Below are positions 1-8,153 of a stretch of 64,000 nt of DNA, one piece after another. The notes beneath the pieces are model-generated. The model had not been told where the DNA came from. It saw only the letters and a program-made list of their open reading frames with translations, and ran no database searches. Origin of the DNA: Micromonospora narathiwatensis (GTDB taxonomy: Bacteria; Actinomycetota; Actinomycetes; Mycobacteriales; Micromonosporaceae). Made by a program: the position numbers and the translations under genes. The stretch spans positions 5,828,001 to 5,892,000 of the forward strand of contig NZ_LT594324.1 in assembly GCF_900089605.1 (NCBI RefSeq). Direction: 5' to 3'. Within the stretch, counting starts at the first letter, position 1. The number at the start of each line of letters is the position of its first letter.

Positions 1-258
1 GTCGACGAGTTGGCCGGGGATCTCTTCGCCGAGCAGAAGGCGACCGCGCTGCGGGAGCACGGCGCGGCCCTCTACGTCGGGGACCACGTGGCGGACATGG
101 TCGCGGCGACGACGGCGGGAATCCCAGGTGTGGGAGTGGCGACCGGGCCCTGTACGCAGGACGAACTGCGGGCCGCCGGCGCGCACACGGTGCTGGATGA
201 TCTCAGCGGATTCCCGGCGGCGCTGGACCGGATCATCCAGCTAGCCTTGAAGGGGTAG
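1..258 (+). CDS. HAD-superfamily phosphatase, C-terminal part (5' end outside window)
   Basis: Only the last 85 codons lie in the window; the frame is open from base 1, so the start is upstream. The segment carries the late HAD signature, a YVGDHVADM stretch that fits motif IV (GD-x3-D, Mg2+ binding), followed by a TTAGIPGVGVATG turn typical of phosphoglycolate phosphatase-like enzymes that recognise outdated small phosphates. Substrate cannot be told from this fragment. It ends 28 bp before the cold-shock gene on the same strand, close enough for co-transcription. Family assignment is fairly safe; the specific reaction is not. Confidence 0.7.
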   Translation, partial: VDELAGDLFAEQKATALREHGAALYVGDHVADMVAATTAGIPGVGVATGPCTQDELRAAGAHTVLDDLSGFPAALDRIIQLALKG

Positions 259-286
259 TCGTCTCGAGCGAAGCAGAGGTTGTCAG

Positions 287-673
287 GTGCCGACGGGTCG
301 AGTGAAGTGGTATGACGCGGCCAAGGGATACGGGTTCGTCACCAGTGATGAGGGTGGCGACGTGTTCCTGCCCAAGGGCGCGCTGCCGGCGGGTGTCACC
401 GACCTGAAGGGCGGCCAGCGGGTCGATTTCAGCGTGGTCGACAGCCGTCGCGGCGCGCAGGCGATGGGCGTGAAGCTGCTGGAGGCGCCGCCGTCCGTGG
501 CGGAGCTGCGCCGCCGGCCGGCCGAGGAGCTGCACGGCCTGGTCGAGGACATGATCAAGGTGCTGGAGGCGAAGGTCCAGCCGGACCTGCGCCGGGGCCG
601 CTTCCCGGACCGGAAGACCGCGGAGAAGATCGCTCAGCTGGTCCACGCGGTGGCGCGCGAGCTGGAGGTCTGA
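287..673 (+). CDS. cold-shock domain protein with C-terminal extension
   Basis: A 128-residue protein whose first ~65 residues are a cold-shock (OB-fold) domain: GRVKWYDAAKGYGFV includes the RNP1-type motif KGYGFV, and DVFLP stands where RNP2 (VFVH) is usual. Such proteins bind single-stranded RNA/DNA and melt structure. The remaining ~60 residues form a charged helical tail (LRRRPAEELHGLVEDMIKVL...), so it is nearly twice the length of the ~67-residue CspA-type proteins. GTG start at 287, following a weak AGAGG site. Its last 40 bp overlap, tail to tail, the end of mqnD on the other strand. Confidence 0.88.
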   Translation: MPTGRVKWYDAAKGYGFVTSDEGGDVFLPKGALPAGVTDLKGGQRVDFSVVDSRRGAQAMGVKLLEAPPSVAELRRRPAEELHGLVEDMIKVLEAKVQPDLRRGRFPDRKTAEKIAQLVHAVARELEV

Positions 674-1503
674 GGAACGAGCCCGGCGTCGGCGGCCCGG
701 CCCAGCAGCGCCTCGACGGCGGCGAAGCCGGCCTCTCCCAGGTCGGCGGTGAAGTCGTTGACGTAGAGGGCGATGTGCCGGTCCACCACGTCGGGCTCCA
801 TCTCCTGGGCATGGGCCAGGACGTAGTCCCGGCTGGCCTCCGGATCGGCCCACGCCTGGCGTACCGACTCGCGGATCCAGGCGGCGGCCTCGACCGGGTC
901 GACCGCGCCCTTGCGGGCCAGGATCGCGCCGAGCGGGATCGGCAGGCCGGTGTCGCCCTCCCACCACTCGCCGAGGTCGACCAGCGCGGTCAGCCCGTGC
1001 CGGGGGTAGGTGAACCGGGCCTCGTGGATCACCAGCCCGGCGTCGTACCGGCCGGCGGCGACGCCCGGCATGATCTCGTGGAACGGCACCACCTCGATCC
1101 GCGCCGGCGGGCGCTCCGCCGACCAGAGCCGGAAGAGCAGGTACGCCGTGGTCCGCTCGCCGGGCACCGCCACGGTCGCGCCGGTGAGGTCGGTCCGGTC
1201 GCCCCGGGTGAGCACCAGCGGCCCACAGCCTCGACCCAGCGCGCCTCCGCAGGGCAGCAGGTGGTAGTCGTCGAGCAGCCAGGGCAGTGCCGCGTAGCTC
1301 ACCTTCACCAGGTCGAACGCCCCGCGCTCGGCGGCCGTGTTGGTCACGTCCACGTCGGCGTAGGTCACCTCGACCGGCGGCGCGCCCGGCACCCGGCCGT
1401 GCACCAGGGCGTCGAAGACGAAGGTGTCGTTGGGGCAGGGGGAGATCGCCAGGGAGAGCGCCACGCCCCCCACCGTAACCCCGGGCCGCGGCCCATCCGC
1501 CAC
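634..1503 (-). CDS. mqnD: 1,4-dihydroxy-6-naphthoate synthase (futalosine menaquinone pathway)
   Basis: 289 residues, close to the usual MqnD length (~280). The protein converts cyclic dehypoxanthine futalosine to 1,4-dihydroxy-6-naphthoate. It starts with the family hallmark LAISPCPNDTFVFDALVHGR, and has the periplasmic-binding-protein-like fold pattern with FDLVKVSYAALPWLL and the later HEARFTY stretch that lines the substrate pocket. The next futalosine gene found, mqnB, lies ~540 bp upstream on the same strand, which supports the call. Start is uncertain: the MADGPRPG leader may be dispensable and a downstream GTG is possible. The 3' end overlaps the cold-shock gene by 40 bp. Confidence 0.9.
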   Translation of the reverse strand: MADGPRPGVTVGGVALSLAISPCPNDTFVFDALVHGRVPGAPPVEVTYADVDVTNTAAERGAFDLVKVSYAALPWLLDDYHLLPCGGALGRGCGPLVLTRGDRTDLTGATVAVPGERTTAYLLFRLWSAERPPARIEVVPFHEIMPGVAAGRYDAGLVIHEARFTYPRHGLTALVDLGEWWEGDTGLPIPLGAILARKGAVDPVEAAAWIRESVRQAWADPEASRDYVLAHAQEMEPDVVDRHIALYVNDFTADLGEAGFAAVEALLGRAADAGLVPQTSSSRATAWTS

Positions 1504-1587
1504 CCCGGTCCCGCCGCGGCCGCCGCCGGGTGGGTGCTCGCCTGGCGGGACGAAGACTTGTTGCCGCCTTTGGAGCTGATATCGCGG

Positions 1588-1608
1588 ATATCCACAGGGT
1601 TATCCACA
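1588..1608 (+). promoter_or_regulatory. tandem DnaA-box-like pair
   Basis: Two direct 9-mers, ATATCCACA (1588-1596) and TTATCCACA (1600-1608), repeat with 12-bp spacing (about one helical turn) and each is followed by GGG. The second is a perfect match to the classical DnaA box TTATCCACA; the first differs at one base. Just upstream, GATATC occurs twice with a 3-bp gap (1578-1592). The pair lies between mqnD and a decayed HTH gene. No AT-rich unwinding region is visible, so this looks like a DnaA-binding or regulatory site rather than an origin. Function is inferred from the motif only. Confidence 0.45.
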
Positions 1609-1660
1609 GGGGGGCGTCCGCTGTTGAAACGGTGCTGGGCAGCCGGAGAGCATTCCGGCT

Positions 1661-2067
1661 GTGGGTGAATCGAACTCTTCGACCGAGCGGTGGGCAGACC
1701 TGGGCGACCTGCTTCGCCGGCTGCGGCGGCAGGCCGATCTGAGCCGGCGTGAGTTGGCCGCCCGAGCGGGCGCCCCCCAGCCGACGGTCGCGCGGATCGA
1801 GTCCGGCCGGGCCGTCGACTCCCGCTACCGGACGGCGAGGAACGCCCAGGGGAGCGGGAGTTGCTTCTCGGTGAACTGCCCGGTGCCGGTATCAGGATGG
1901 TCCAGGCACTGGCCCAGGAGCCCGGCATCAGCTTCCTGCTCACCTGCGGGTTCGAGCTGGAGGCGAGCCGACCCGCCGCGCTGCGGCTGGACCTCACGGA
2001 CGGCGCGACGTGGCCGCCGCCGCGGCTGGACCGGCCGATCAGCGCAGCGCGACCGCCGCCGCGCTGA
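1661..2067 (+). pseudogene. decayed XRE-type helix-turn-helix regulator
   Basis: From a GTG at 1661, about 54 residues read as a clean XRE-type HTH: WADLGDLLRRLRRQADLSRR, then ELAARAGAPQPTVARIESGR. After about 1815 this frame loses sense and a neighbouring frame (1804-2067) reads as a plausible protein segment (GELPGAGIRMVQALAQEPGI...) without a start of its own, before running into the 3' end of mqnB on the other strand. The simplest reading is a regulator gene broken by a frameshift or internal deletion and truncated. The second segment was not recognised, so it may instead be the remnant of another gene. Confidence 0.4.
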
Positions 2068-2689
2068 GGGCGGCGAACGCCTCCCGCATCCGCCAGGATG
2101 CCCGGTCCCGGGGTCCGATCGGGTTGGACACCGTACGCAGCTCGGCGAAGGGCAGGCCGGCCTGCGCGGCGGCAACGGCCACGCCGTACCCCTCCATGGC
2201 CTCGGCCACCGCGTCCGGGTGCCGTGCGGCGAGGGCCGCGGTGCTCGCGGCGCTGCCGGTCACCGTGTTGACCGTGAGCACCACGCCGACCGTGGCCGCC
2301 GGCAGGGCGGTACGCAGGGCGTCCAGCAGCCCCGGGTCGGCGGGTACGGCGCTGCCGACGCCCAGCAGGTCGGCCGGCATGCCCAACGCCTCCAGCGGGA
2401 GGAAGCCATCCGGCGACTCCGCGCCCAGGTCGGCCGCCACGCTGCGGGTCGCCAGCACCGTGTCGCCGACCGCCACCCGCTCGACGAAGCCGCCGGCGAT
2501 GCCCGCGCTGACCACCGCCCGGTACGGCCGACCGGCGGCCTCGGCGAGCGCCAGCAGCCGGGCGGTGGCGGCTCCGGCGACGGCGGCGCCCACCCCGACC
2601 GGGGCGACGGTGACCGTGGGGTCGGTCAGGCCCGCCCGGACCGCCTCCGCCTCGGCGGGTACGGCGGTCACCACCAGCAGTCCAGTCAC
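2039..2689 (-). CDS. mqnB: futalosine hydrolase
   Basis: 216 residues, the normal length for MqnB, a member of the nucleoside phosphorylase/5'-methylthioadenosine nucleosidase superfamily. It cleaves hypoxanthine from futalosine in menaquinone synthesis. The fold signature is present: LLVVTAVPAEAEAV at the N-terminus, VVSAGIAGGF for the phosphate/ribose-binding glycine loop, and AEAMEGYGVAVAA, where the Glu-Met-Glu (here EAMEG) contacts ribose. ATG at 2689 overlaps the stop of the upstream MFS gene by 4 bp (ATGA), so translation is probably coupled. mqnD downstream on the same strand belongs to the same pathway. Confidence 0.9.
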   Translation of the reverse strand: MTGLLVVTAVPAEAEAVRAGLTDPTVTVAPVGVGAAVAGAATARLLALAEAAGRPYRAVVSAGIAGGFVERVAVGDTVLATRSVAADLGAESPDGFLPLEALGMPADLLGVGSAVPADPGLLDALRTALPAATVGVVLTVNTVTGSAASTAALAARHPDAVAEAMEGYGVAVAAAQAGLPFAELRTVSNPIGPRDRASWRMREAFAALSAAAVALR

Positions 2690-4287
2690 CCGACCGGCCC
2701 CTGGGGCTCCCGCCGGTTCTCCTCGTCGGCCCCGCCCGCCCCTCCGACGGTGGAGGACGAGGGGCGGTAGATGTGGAAGCCGGGCGGCACGAACGCGTCG
2801 TCCTGTTCGGCGGTGGGCGTACCGCCCGACGACGGTGCCGGCGAGGTGGGGGTCGGGTCCGCCAACTCCTCCGGCTGCTCGTCGGCCAGCTCGTCATCGC
2901 CGAGCGGCCGGCCGACCAGGCGTTCCCTGCGCAGCCGGCTGGCCACCAGCACACCGCGTACGGCCACCAGCGCCGCGACGCCGGCGGCGACGGTGACCCC
3001 GATCCGGCCGGTGAACGGGACCAGCCCGAGGCCGCCGCCGGCCACGAAGGCGAGCATGAGCGCGGTCTCCGAGTGGGCGAAGGAGCTGGCCCGTAGCCGC
3101 TCCGGGATCCGCTCCTGGATCGACGCGTCGACCGCGAGCTTGGCGATCCCGCTGAACAGGGACGTCACCAGGCAGAGCAACGCCACCATGGGCAGCGAGA
3201 ACTTCAGCGCGGCCAGCACCGCCACCCCGGCCATGACGACCATGCCGCTGGACTGGATGGCGGCCGGCCGGTGGATACGCAGCCGGGTGCCGACGGCGGT
3301 GGCCAGGAAGCTGCCCACCGCCAGCGCGCCGCCGACCAGGCCGAGCGCGCCCTGGGCGCCCAGGGTCCGGCCGAAAAAGTCGGTGGTCAGGTCGCCCGCC
3401 TTGATCGCGAAGGCCAGGAAGAGCAGCAGGAAGCCGTACACGCCGCGCAGCGCCGCCGCGCCGATCAGGGTGGCGATCACCAGGCGGCCGGCGGGGCGGC
3501 CCCGGCCCAGTGGGCGTTCCCCGTCCCGGCGGCGCAGCGCCCGGAACGGCTGCGGCACCCGCTCCGGGGGATCGGAATCCGCCCTCGGCGGCAGGCGCAG
3601 CGCGATCACCATGCCGATCAGGAAGATCAGCGAGGCCACCCGGAGCGGCCACTGCGGCCCGAACCAGAACGCGGCCAGCCCGAGCGGGGCGACCAGCCCA
3701 CCGGCCACCGTGCCGTAGACGCTCGCCCGGGCGCCCGCCTGGGACAGCCCCATGTTCTCCGGCAGCAGCCTCGGCACCGCCGCCGAGCGGGCCACCCCGT
3801 ACGCCCGGGAGAGGGCGAGCACGCCGAACGCCGCGGGGTAGAGCCCGAAGCTGCCGATGTAGTCGGAGATCAGCCAGGCGAGGAAGGCCCGGCCGAGCAT
3901 GGTCGTCGCCAGCGCGTACCGGCGGCCGTGCCGGAAGTGGTCCAGCAGCGGCCCGACCACCGGGGCGAGCATGGCGAACGGCACCATGGTCACCAGCAGG
4001 TATAGCGCGACCTTGTTGCGGGCCTCGCCCAGCGGCACGTCGAAGAAGATCGTCCCGGCCAGGCCGATGGCGATCAGGGTGTCTCCCGCGCAGGAGAGGG
4101 CGTGCAGGTCGAAGAGGCGGACCATGCCCACCTCGTTGCCGGCGCTGCGGGCCCGGGCCGACCCGGCCCGGCGGGTCATCCACCGTCCGCCGTGCAGCGA
4201 GCCGCGGATCAGCAGGCGGGTGGCGCGGATGCCGGTGCCGACGACCCGTCCGAGGGCGGACCGGTCGGAGCGGGAGGACGGCGGCAT
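2686..4287 (-). CDS. major facilitator superfamily transporter
   Basis: About 533 residues with a basic ~45-residue leader, then about 12 hydrophobic segments starting near LFDLHALSCAGDTLIAIGLA and ending around VAAGVAALVAVRGVLVA, then an acidic Pro-rich cytosolic tail (EEPTPTSPAPSSGGTPTAEQ-like). A loop QRGAR-type MFS motif A is weak. The substrate is unknown. The start at 4287 is chosen because a GAGG site sits 9 bp upstream; ATGs at 4296 and 4329 are also in frame. Stop overlaps the mqnB start by 4 bp, linking it to the menaquinone genes; whether the link is functional or only positional is not clear. Confidence 0.8.
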   Translation of the reverse strand: MPPSSRSDRSALGRVVGTGIRATRLLIRGSLHGGRWMTRRAGSARARSAGNEVGMVRLFDLHALSCAGDTLIAIGLAGTIFFDVPLGEARNKVALYLLVTMVPFAMLAPVVGPLLDHFRHGRRYALATTMLGRAFLAWLISDYIGSFGLYPAAFGVLALSRAYGVARSAAVPRLLPENMGLSQAGARASVYGTVAGGLVAPLGLAAFWFGPQWPLRVASLIFLIGMVIALRLPPRADSDPPERVPQPFRALRRRDGERPLGRGRPAGRLVIATLIGAAALRGVYGFLLLFLAFAIKAGDLTTDFFGRTLGAQGALGLVGGALAVGSFLATAVGTRLRIHRPAAIQSSGMVVMAGVAVLAALKFSLPMVALLCLVTSLFSGIAKLAVDASIQERIPERLRASSFAHSETALMLAFVAGGGLGLVPFTGRIGVTVAAGVAALVAVRGVLVASRLRRERLVGRPLGDDELADEQPEELADPTPTSPAPSSGGTPTAEQDDAFVPPGFHIYRPSSSTVGGAGGADEENRREPQGPVG

Positions 4288-4391
4288 GTGTCCCATCCTC
4301 GCCCATCTGATCCACGTGCGCCCCGCCACCCGGTAGAACGACTCCGGGGAGTCCCTGTCAGCCGACGGTGGGCATGGGGAACAATGGGCGG

Positions 4392-5213
4392 GTGACCAGG
4401 CCCGCCTCCGCCCGCGCTCCCCGGCTCGACCAGGTGTGCGCCGCCGCCGTCGAGGTGGCCCGCGCCGCCATCACCGAGGTGGACCCCGCCGACGTCGGCG
4501 AGCACCTCCAGGCCGTCGCCGAGGGCGACCGGCTCGTCACCCACTACTTCGAGTGCCGCCTGGCCGGCTACCGCGGTTGGCGCTGGGCCGTCACGGTGAC
4601 CCGGGTGCCACGCAGCCGGCACGTCACGATCTGCGAGACGGTCCTGCTGCCCGGCCCGGACGCGCTGCTCGCCCCCGGCTGGGTGCCCTGGCAGGAGCGG
4701 CTCAAGCCGGGCGACCTCGGCCCGGGCGACCTGCTGCCCACCCCGGCGGACGACGAGCGCCTCGCTCCGGGCTATCTGCTCTCCGACGACCCGGCGGTCG
4801 AGGAGACCGCGTGGGAGCTGGGCCTGGGCCGGCCCCGGGTGCTGTCCCGCGAGGGCCGCTCGGAGGCCGCCCAGCGCTGGTACGACGGCGACCACGGCCC
4901 GGATGCCGCGATCTCGGTGGCCGCGCCGCCCGCCGCCCGCTGCGGCACCTGCGGCTTCTATCTGCCGCTCGCCGGCGCGATGCGGCAGTCCTTCGGCGCC
5001 TGCGGCAACTTCTACGCGCCGGACGACGGCCGCGTGGTGAGCGCCGACCACGGCTGCGGCGCGCACTCGGAGACGCTGGCCGAGACGGCCGAGAACCCGG
5101 TCGACGAGCTGCCCACGGTCTACGACGACAGCGCGGTCGAGGCGGTGTCGGTCAGCCGGGCCCCCGGCTCCGTGGAGGCGGCCGAGCCGGCGGAGCCGTA
5201 CGGCCACCCGTGA
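4392..5213 (+). CDS. DUF3027 family protein
   Basis: 273 residues from a GTG at 4392. Recognised as the actinobacterial DUF3027 family from the block VTHYFECRLAGYRGWRWAVT followed by VTICETVLLPGPDALLAPGW and VPWQERLKPGDLGPGDLLPT. In the C-terminal half RCGTCGFYLPL and FGACGNFYAPDDGRVV with DHGCGAHSE give four regularly placed cysteines plus His, which look like a metal site. Biochemical function is unknown. It is divergent from the MFS gene, with only about 100 bp between them, so the two promoters must be close together. Confidence is high for the family and nil for the role. Confidence 0.85.
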   Translation: MTRPASARAPRLDQVCAAAVEVARAAITEVDPADVGEHLQAVAEGDRLVTHYFECRLAGYRGWRWAVTVTRVPRSRHVTICETVLLPGPDALLAPGWVPWQERLKPGDLGPGDLLPTPADDERLAPGYLLSDDPAVEETAWELGLGRPRVLSREGRSEAAQRWYDGDHGPDAAISVAAPPAARCGTCGFYLPLAGAMRQSFGACGNFYAPDDGRVVSADHGCGAHSETLAETAENPVDELPTVYDDSAVEAVSVSRAPGSVEAAEPAEPYGHP

Positions 5214-5253
5214 CGGTCGGCCCGCCCTGACGGTCGGCCGCCGCGACTGACGG

Positions 5254-5514
5254 TCAGCCCTGGTGGGCGGCGGACTCCCGGCGGCGACGCCGGTTGGCGT
5301 CGTGCCGCATCATCACCGCGAGACCGGGAAAGCCCCAGAGGAAACCGGCCAGGCAGGTCCAGAGCCAGTTCTGGTGCCCGTGCTCGGTGAGCCAGCCGCG
5401 GAAGAAGACCAGCAGCACCAGCCCGACCACCGCCCAGACGATCAGCCCGGCGACAGCGAACGGCACCATCGGCGGGTCGAGCGGCTCGGGCCGCGGCGGT
5501 TGCTCCTGAGGCAC
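5254..5514 (-). CDS. DUF2530 small membrane protein
   Basis: An 86-residue protein with two predicted membrane helices: PFAVAGLIVWAVVGLVLLVFF, then after the short GWLTEHGHQN loop, WLWTCLAGFLWGFPGLAVMM, followed by an RRRRR cluster at the cytosolic C-terminus. Start chosen at GTG 5514 (MPQEQPPRPEPLDPPMVPF); the open frame runs further upstream but that part has no membrane-protein or family character. The DUF2530 family is typically found beside a MarR regulator and an MFS exporter in actinobacteria, as here, where it is divergent from both. Function unknown. Confidence 0.8.
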   Translation of the reverse strand: MPQEQPPRPEPLDPPMVPFAVAGLIVWAVVGLVLLVFFRGWLTEHGHQNWLWTCLAGFLWGFPGLAVMMRHDANRRRRRESAAHQG

Positions 5515-5689
5515 GGGCAAAGCGTACGCGACCGGTTGTCCCTGTTTACCCAACCCCTGTTGTACGTCGCGGCGTTGTTGTTCATCCTGTACTTCCCGCG
5601 CGGGCCGATCGAGTCCGTGGCGTTCTGGCGCGGGACAAAACGATCTTCTGGTGAGTCTGGTCATATCGCATGTCGTTAGCCAGGCTCAT

Positions 5690-5704
5690 TAGTTAAGCTA
5701 ACTA
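5690..5704 (+). promoter_or_regulatory. MarR operator palindrome overlapping the promoter
   Basis: TAGTTA (5690-5695) and TAACTA (5699-5704) are perfect inverted arms around AGC, the form expected for MarR dimers. The site ends two bases before the marR GTG at 5707, with no Shine-Dalgarno sequence in between. TAAGCT within it could serve as a -10 box whose start point would fall at the GTG, so a leaderless, autorepressed transcript is likely. A related half site (GTTAGC) lies at 5674-5679. Confidence 0.7.
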
Positions 5705-5706
5705 CT

Positions 5707-6156
5707 GTGACGGAGCGGACGGTGACGGCGAAACGCGTGCCACCGGCGCAGCTGGCCACTCAGCTGCGTGATGCGATCACCCGACTCAACCGGCGGGTCC
5801 GACAGGCCCGCCCGGTCGGCGACCTGACGGTCACCCAGGTCTCGGCGCTCACCAGCCTCAATCTGGCCGGTGCCCTGACGCCCCGGGAACTGGCCGACGT
5901 CGAGCGGGTGCAGCCGCCCACGATGACCAAGATCGTCGCGAAGCTGGAGGAACGCGGCCTCGTGCAGCGCACCCCCCATCCGACCGACGGCCGGCAGGTC
6001 ATCCTCGCGGCGACCGAGGGAGGACGGGCCGTGCTCGAACAGTTCGAGCGGGCCCGCAACGAGTGGCTGGCCGACCGGCTGGCCGCGCTCACCGAGGAGG
6101 AACGCGACACGCTGCGGCGGGCCGCCAACATCCTCCAGGGGATCGCTCGCGCCTGA
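5707..6156 (+). CDS. MarR-family transcriptional regulator
   Basis: 149 residues, usual for MarR. The winged-helix core reads LTVTQVSALTSLNLAGALTP, RELADVERVQPPTMTKIVAK (recognition helix), LEERGLVQRT and the wing HPTDGRQVILAATEGG, whose DGR is the conserved tip. The C-terminal helices (LAALTEEERDTLRRAANIL) form the dimer interface. The operator at 5690-5704 abuts the GTG start, so autorepression is expected, and the MFS exporter 73 bp downstream is the likely co-regulated target, a common MarR-efflux arrangement. The inducer is unknown. Confidence 0.9.
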   Translation: MTERTVTAKRVPPAQLATQLRDAITRLNRRVRQARPVGDLTVTQVSALTSLNLAGALTPRELADVERVQPPTMTKIVAKLEERGLVQRTPHPTDGRQVILAATEGGRAVLEQFERARNEWLADRLAALTEEERDTLRRAANILQGIARA

Positions 6157-6229
6157 GCCACGACGCGTCGTGCGCTTCCGCCCCGTCCGGCGTGGATGAG
6201 GCGTACCGACGCGAGGAGGCGCACCAAGA

Positions 6230-7516
6230 GTGCGGGCAAAGCTGAGCACGATGTTCCAGTCCCTACGAGTCCGTAACTACCGGCTCTTCGCCACCGGACA
6301 GCTGATCAAGTTGATCGGCGTCTGGATGATGTTCATCGCCCAGGACTGGCTCGTCCTCGAGCTCAGCGGCAACTCCGCCACCGCGCTCGGCGTGGTCACC
6401 GCGTTGCAGTTCACCCCGGTCCTGCTGCTGACCCTGATCTCCGGCCGGCTCGCCGACCGGTACGACAAGCGGATGCTGCTCTTCGTCGCCAACGCGTTCT
6501 GGACCGCGCTGGCGCTGGTGATGAGCCTGCTGGTGATCACGGGGCTGGTGCAGCTCTGGCACGTCTTCGCGTTCGCCGCCCTGCTCGGCGTCGCGAACGC
6601 GGTGGAGACCCCGGTCCGCCAGGCGTTCGTCTCCGAGCTGGTCGGCGTGCCGTTGCTGCCCAACGCGCTCTCGCTCAACGCGGCCACCTTCAACTCGGCC
6701 CGGATCATCGGCCCGGCCGCCGCCGGTCTGGCCATCGCCGCCTTCGACGTCGGGCCGGTCTTCCTGTTCAGCGCGCTCAGCTCGATCGCCCCGTTGGTCA
6801 ACGTGGTCAAGATGCGTACCTCGGAGCTGCACCGCAAGGACCTGCCGCCGACCGGCGAGCGCAACCAGGCCAGGGTGGTGGACGGCCTGCGGTACGTCGC
6901 GCGTCGGCCCGACATCCTGCTGCCGATGGCGCTGATGTCGGTGATCGGGATGAGCCTGTTCAACTTCCAGCTCACCCTCGCCGCGCTGGCCAAGACCGTG
7001 TTCAACACCGGTGCCGCCTCGTTCGGCCTGTTCAGCACCGCGCTCGCGGTCGGCGCGCTGGTCGGCGCCCTGGCCGGCACCGGGCGGCGCAGCCGCCCCT
7101 CCGTGTGGCTGGTGCTCGGTGCGGCGGTCGGCTGCGCCACCTTCGGCACCCTGGTCGGGCTGTCCCCGGCGTACTGGCTGGTGGTGGCGCTGCTGCTGCC
7201 GACCGGGTTCTTCATGGTCTTCTTCGCCCAGGCCGCCAACCAGCGGGTCCAGCTCAGCGTCGACGCCGCCTTCCGGGGCCGGGTGATGGCGCTCTGGGTG
7301 CTGGTCTTCCTCGGCACCAACCCGGTCGGCGCGCCGCTCATCGGTTGGGTGGCCGAGACCTTCGGCGCCGGGGCGAGCATCTGGATCGGCGGCCTGATCT
7401 CGCTGGCCGCCGCGCTCCTCGCGCTCACCTGGCAGCTGCGTCGCTCCGGCGCCCGGCTGCGGCTGCGGATGCTGCCCATGCCCCGCTTCTACGTGGTGTC
7501 GCCCCGCGCCGAATGA
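6230..7516 (+). CDS. MFS efflux transporter, partner of the MarR gene
   Basis: 428 residues with 10-12 hydrophobic segments. The opening SLRVRNYRLFATGQLIKLIG is typical of the EntS/MFS_3 group of drug or siderophore exporters, and SGRLADRYDKRMLLFVANAF is MFS motif A (GxLaDrxdrkxxl). The C-terminal half repeats the pattern with LSVDAAFRGRVMALWVLVFL. GTG 6230 and ATG 6251 are both possible starts; a GAGGAGG site at about 6211 fits either poorly (long spacing). The marR gene precedes it on the same strand, and a terminator hairpin follows at 7535. Export of a toxic compound sensed by MarR is inferred, not shown. Confidence 0.87.
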   Translation: MRAKLSTMFQSLRVRNYRLFATGQLIKLIGVWMMFIAQDWLVLELSGNSATALGVVTALQFTPVLLLTLISGRLADRYDKRMLLFVANAFWTALALVMSLLVITGLVQLWHVFAFAALLGVANAVETPVRQAFVSELVGVPLLPNALSLNAATFNSARIIGPAAAGLAIAAFDVGPVFLFSALSSIAPLVNVVKMRTSELHRKDLPPTGERNQARVVDGLRYVARRPDILLPMALMSVIGMSLFNFQLTLAALAKTVFNTGAASFGLFSTALAVGALVGALAGTGRRSRPSVWLVLGAAVGCATFGTLVGLSPAYWLVVALLLPTGFFMVFFAQAANQRVQLSVDAAFRGRVMALWVLVFLGTNPVGAPLIGWVAETFGAGASIWIGGLISLAAALLALTWQLRRSGARLRLRMLPMPRFYVVSPRAE

Positions 7517-7534
7517 CCCGTTGACCACCCGAGA

Positions 7535-7563
7535 GGACCGGTTCCCACCCCCGGGACCGGTCC
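7535..7563 (+). terminator. terminator hairpin after the MFS gene
   Basis: GGACCGGTTCCC (7535-7546) and GGGACCGGTCC (7553-7563) pair almost perfectly around a six-base C-rich loop. It lies 18 bp past the MFS stop codon and is followed by a short mixed TTATTCATT stretch, the most AT-rich sequence nearby. Position and stability fit an intrinsic terminator. Confidence 0.65.
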
Positions 7564-7636
7564 TCCGCCTTATTCATTCGAGCCGGATCTGGGCAATCCG
7601 GTGGCGGGCCGCAACGATGGGCCTTAGCGTCGATAC

Positions 7637-8140
7637 GTGGCGCGGGGACTACTGCTGGTGCTGGCAATCCTCGCTGTTTGCTGCCTGCCCGCCGTCTTCG
7701 CGCTGATCTTCTGCGCCGACGAGATCCTCGACCGGGTGATCTGCCGGTGGGCCGAGTGGCGCGAACAGCGGCGGGAACGGCGCACCATCGCCCGGCTGGA
7801 CCGGGCCATCGAGGCCGACGCGCTCACCCGCGACATCGACCTCACCCAGCTCGACCGGGCGGACCGGCGTCCCCTGCAACAGATCGCCACCGACCTGCGC
7901 CGGCTCGGCGGCCACCGGCTCGCCGCCGCCGACCGCTCGGTGGTGTGGCACGGCGCGGTCATCGACGCGTACGACGAGCGGCTGAGGGCCGCCTGCCGGG
8001 CGCTGGGCATCACCGAGCACCTGGCCGAGCTGGACGGCGTCGACCGGGAGATCGAGCGGGTACGGGTGGAGGGGCTGCTGCACGTCGCCGGGCTCACCCT
8101 GCCCGCGGCCCGCCCCGGTCACCACCAGCGACACCGCTGA
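7637..8140 (+). CDS. conserved hypothetical single-pass membrane protein
   Basis: 167 residues from a GTG. An N-terminal membrane helix (GLLLVLAILAVCCLPAVFAL) is followed by a charged, strongly helical soluble part: CRWAEWREQRRERRTIARLD, then DLTQLDRADRRPLQQIATDL and VVWHGAVIDAYDERLRAACR. The repeated Arg/Asp/Leu pattern suggests a coiled or bundled cytosolic domain. No family function is known to me. It ends 13 bp before thpR and probably shares its transcript. Confidence 0.75.
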   Translation: MARGLLLVLAILAVCCLPAVFALIFCADEILDRVICRWAEWREQRRERRTIARLDRAIEADALTRDIDLTQLDRADRRPLQQIATDLRRLGGHRLAAADRSVVWHGAVIDAYDERLRAACRALGITEHLAELDGVDREIERVRVEGLLHVAGLTLPAARPGHHQRHR

Positions 8141-8153
8141 CCGGGCGACCTCG

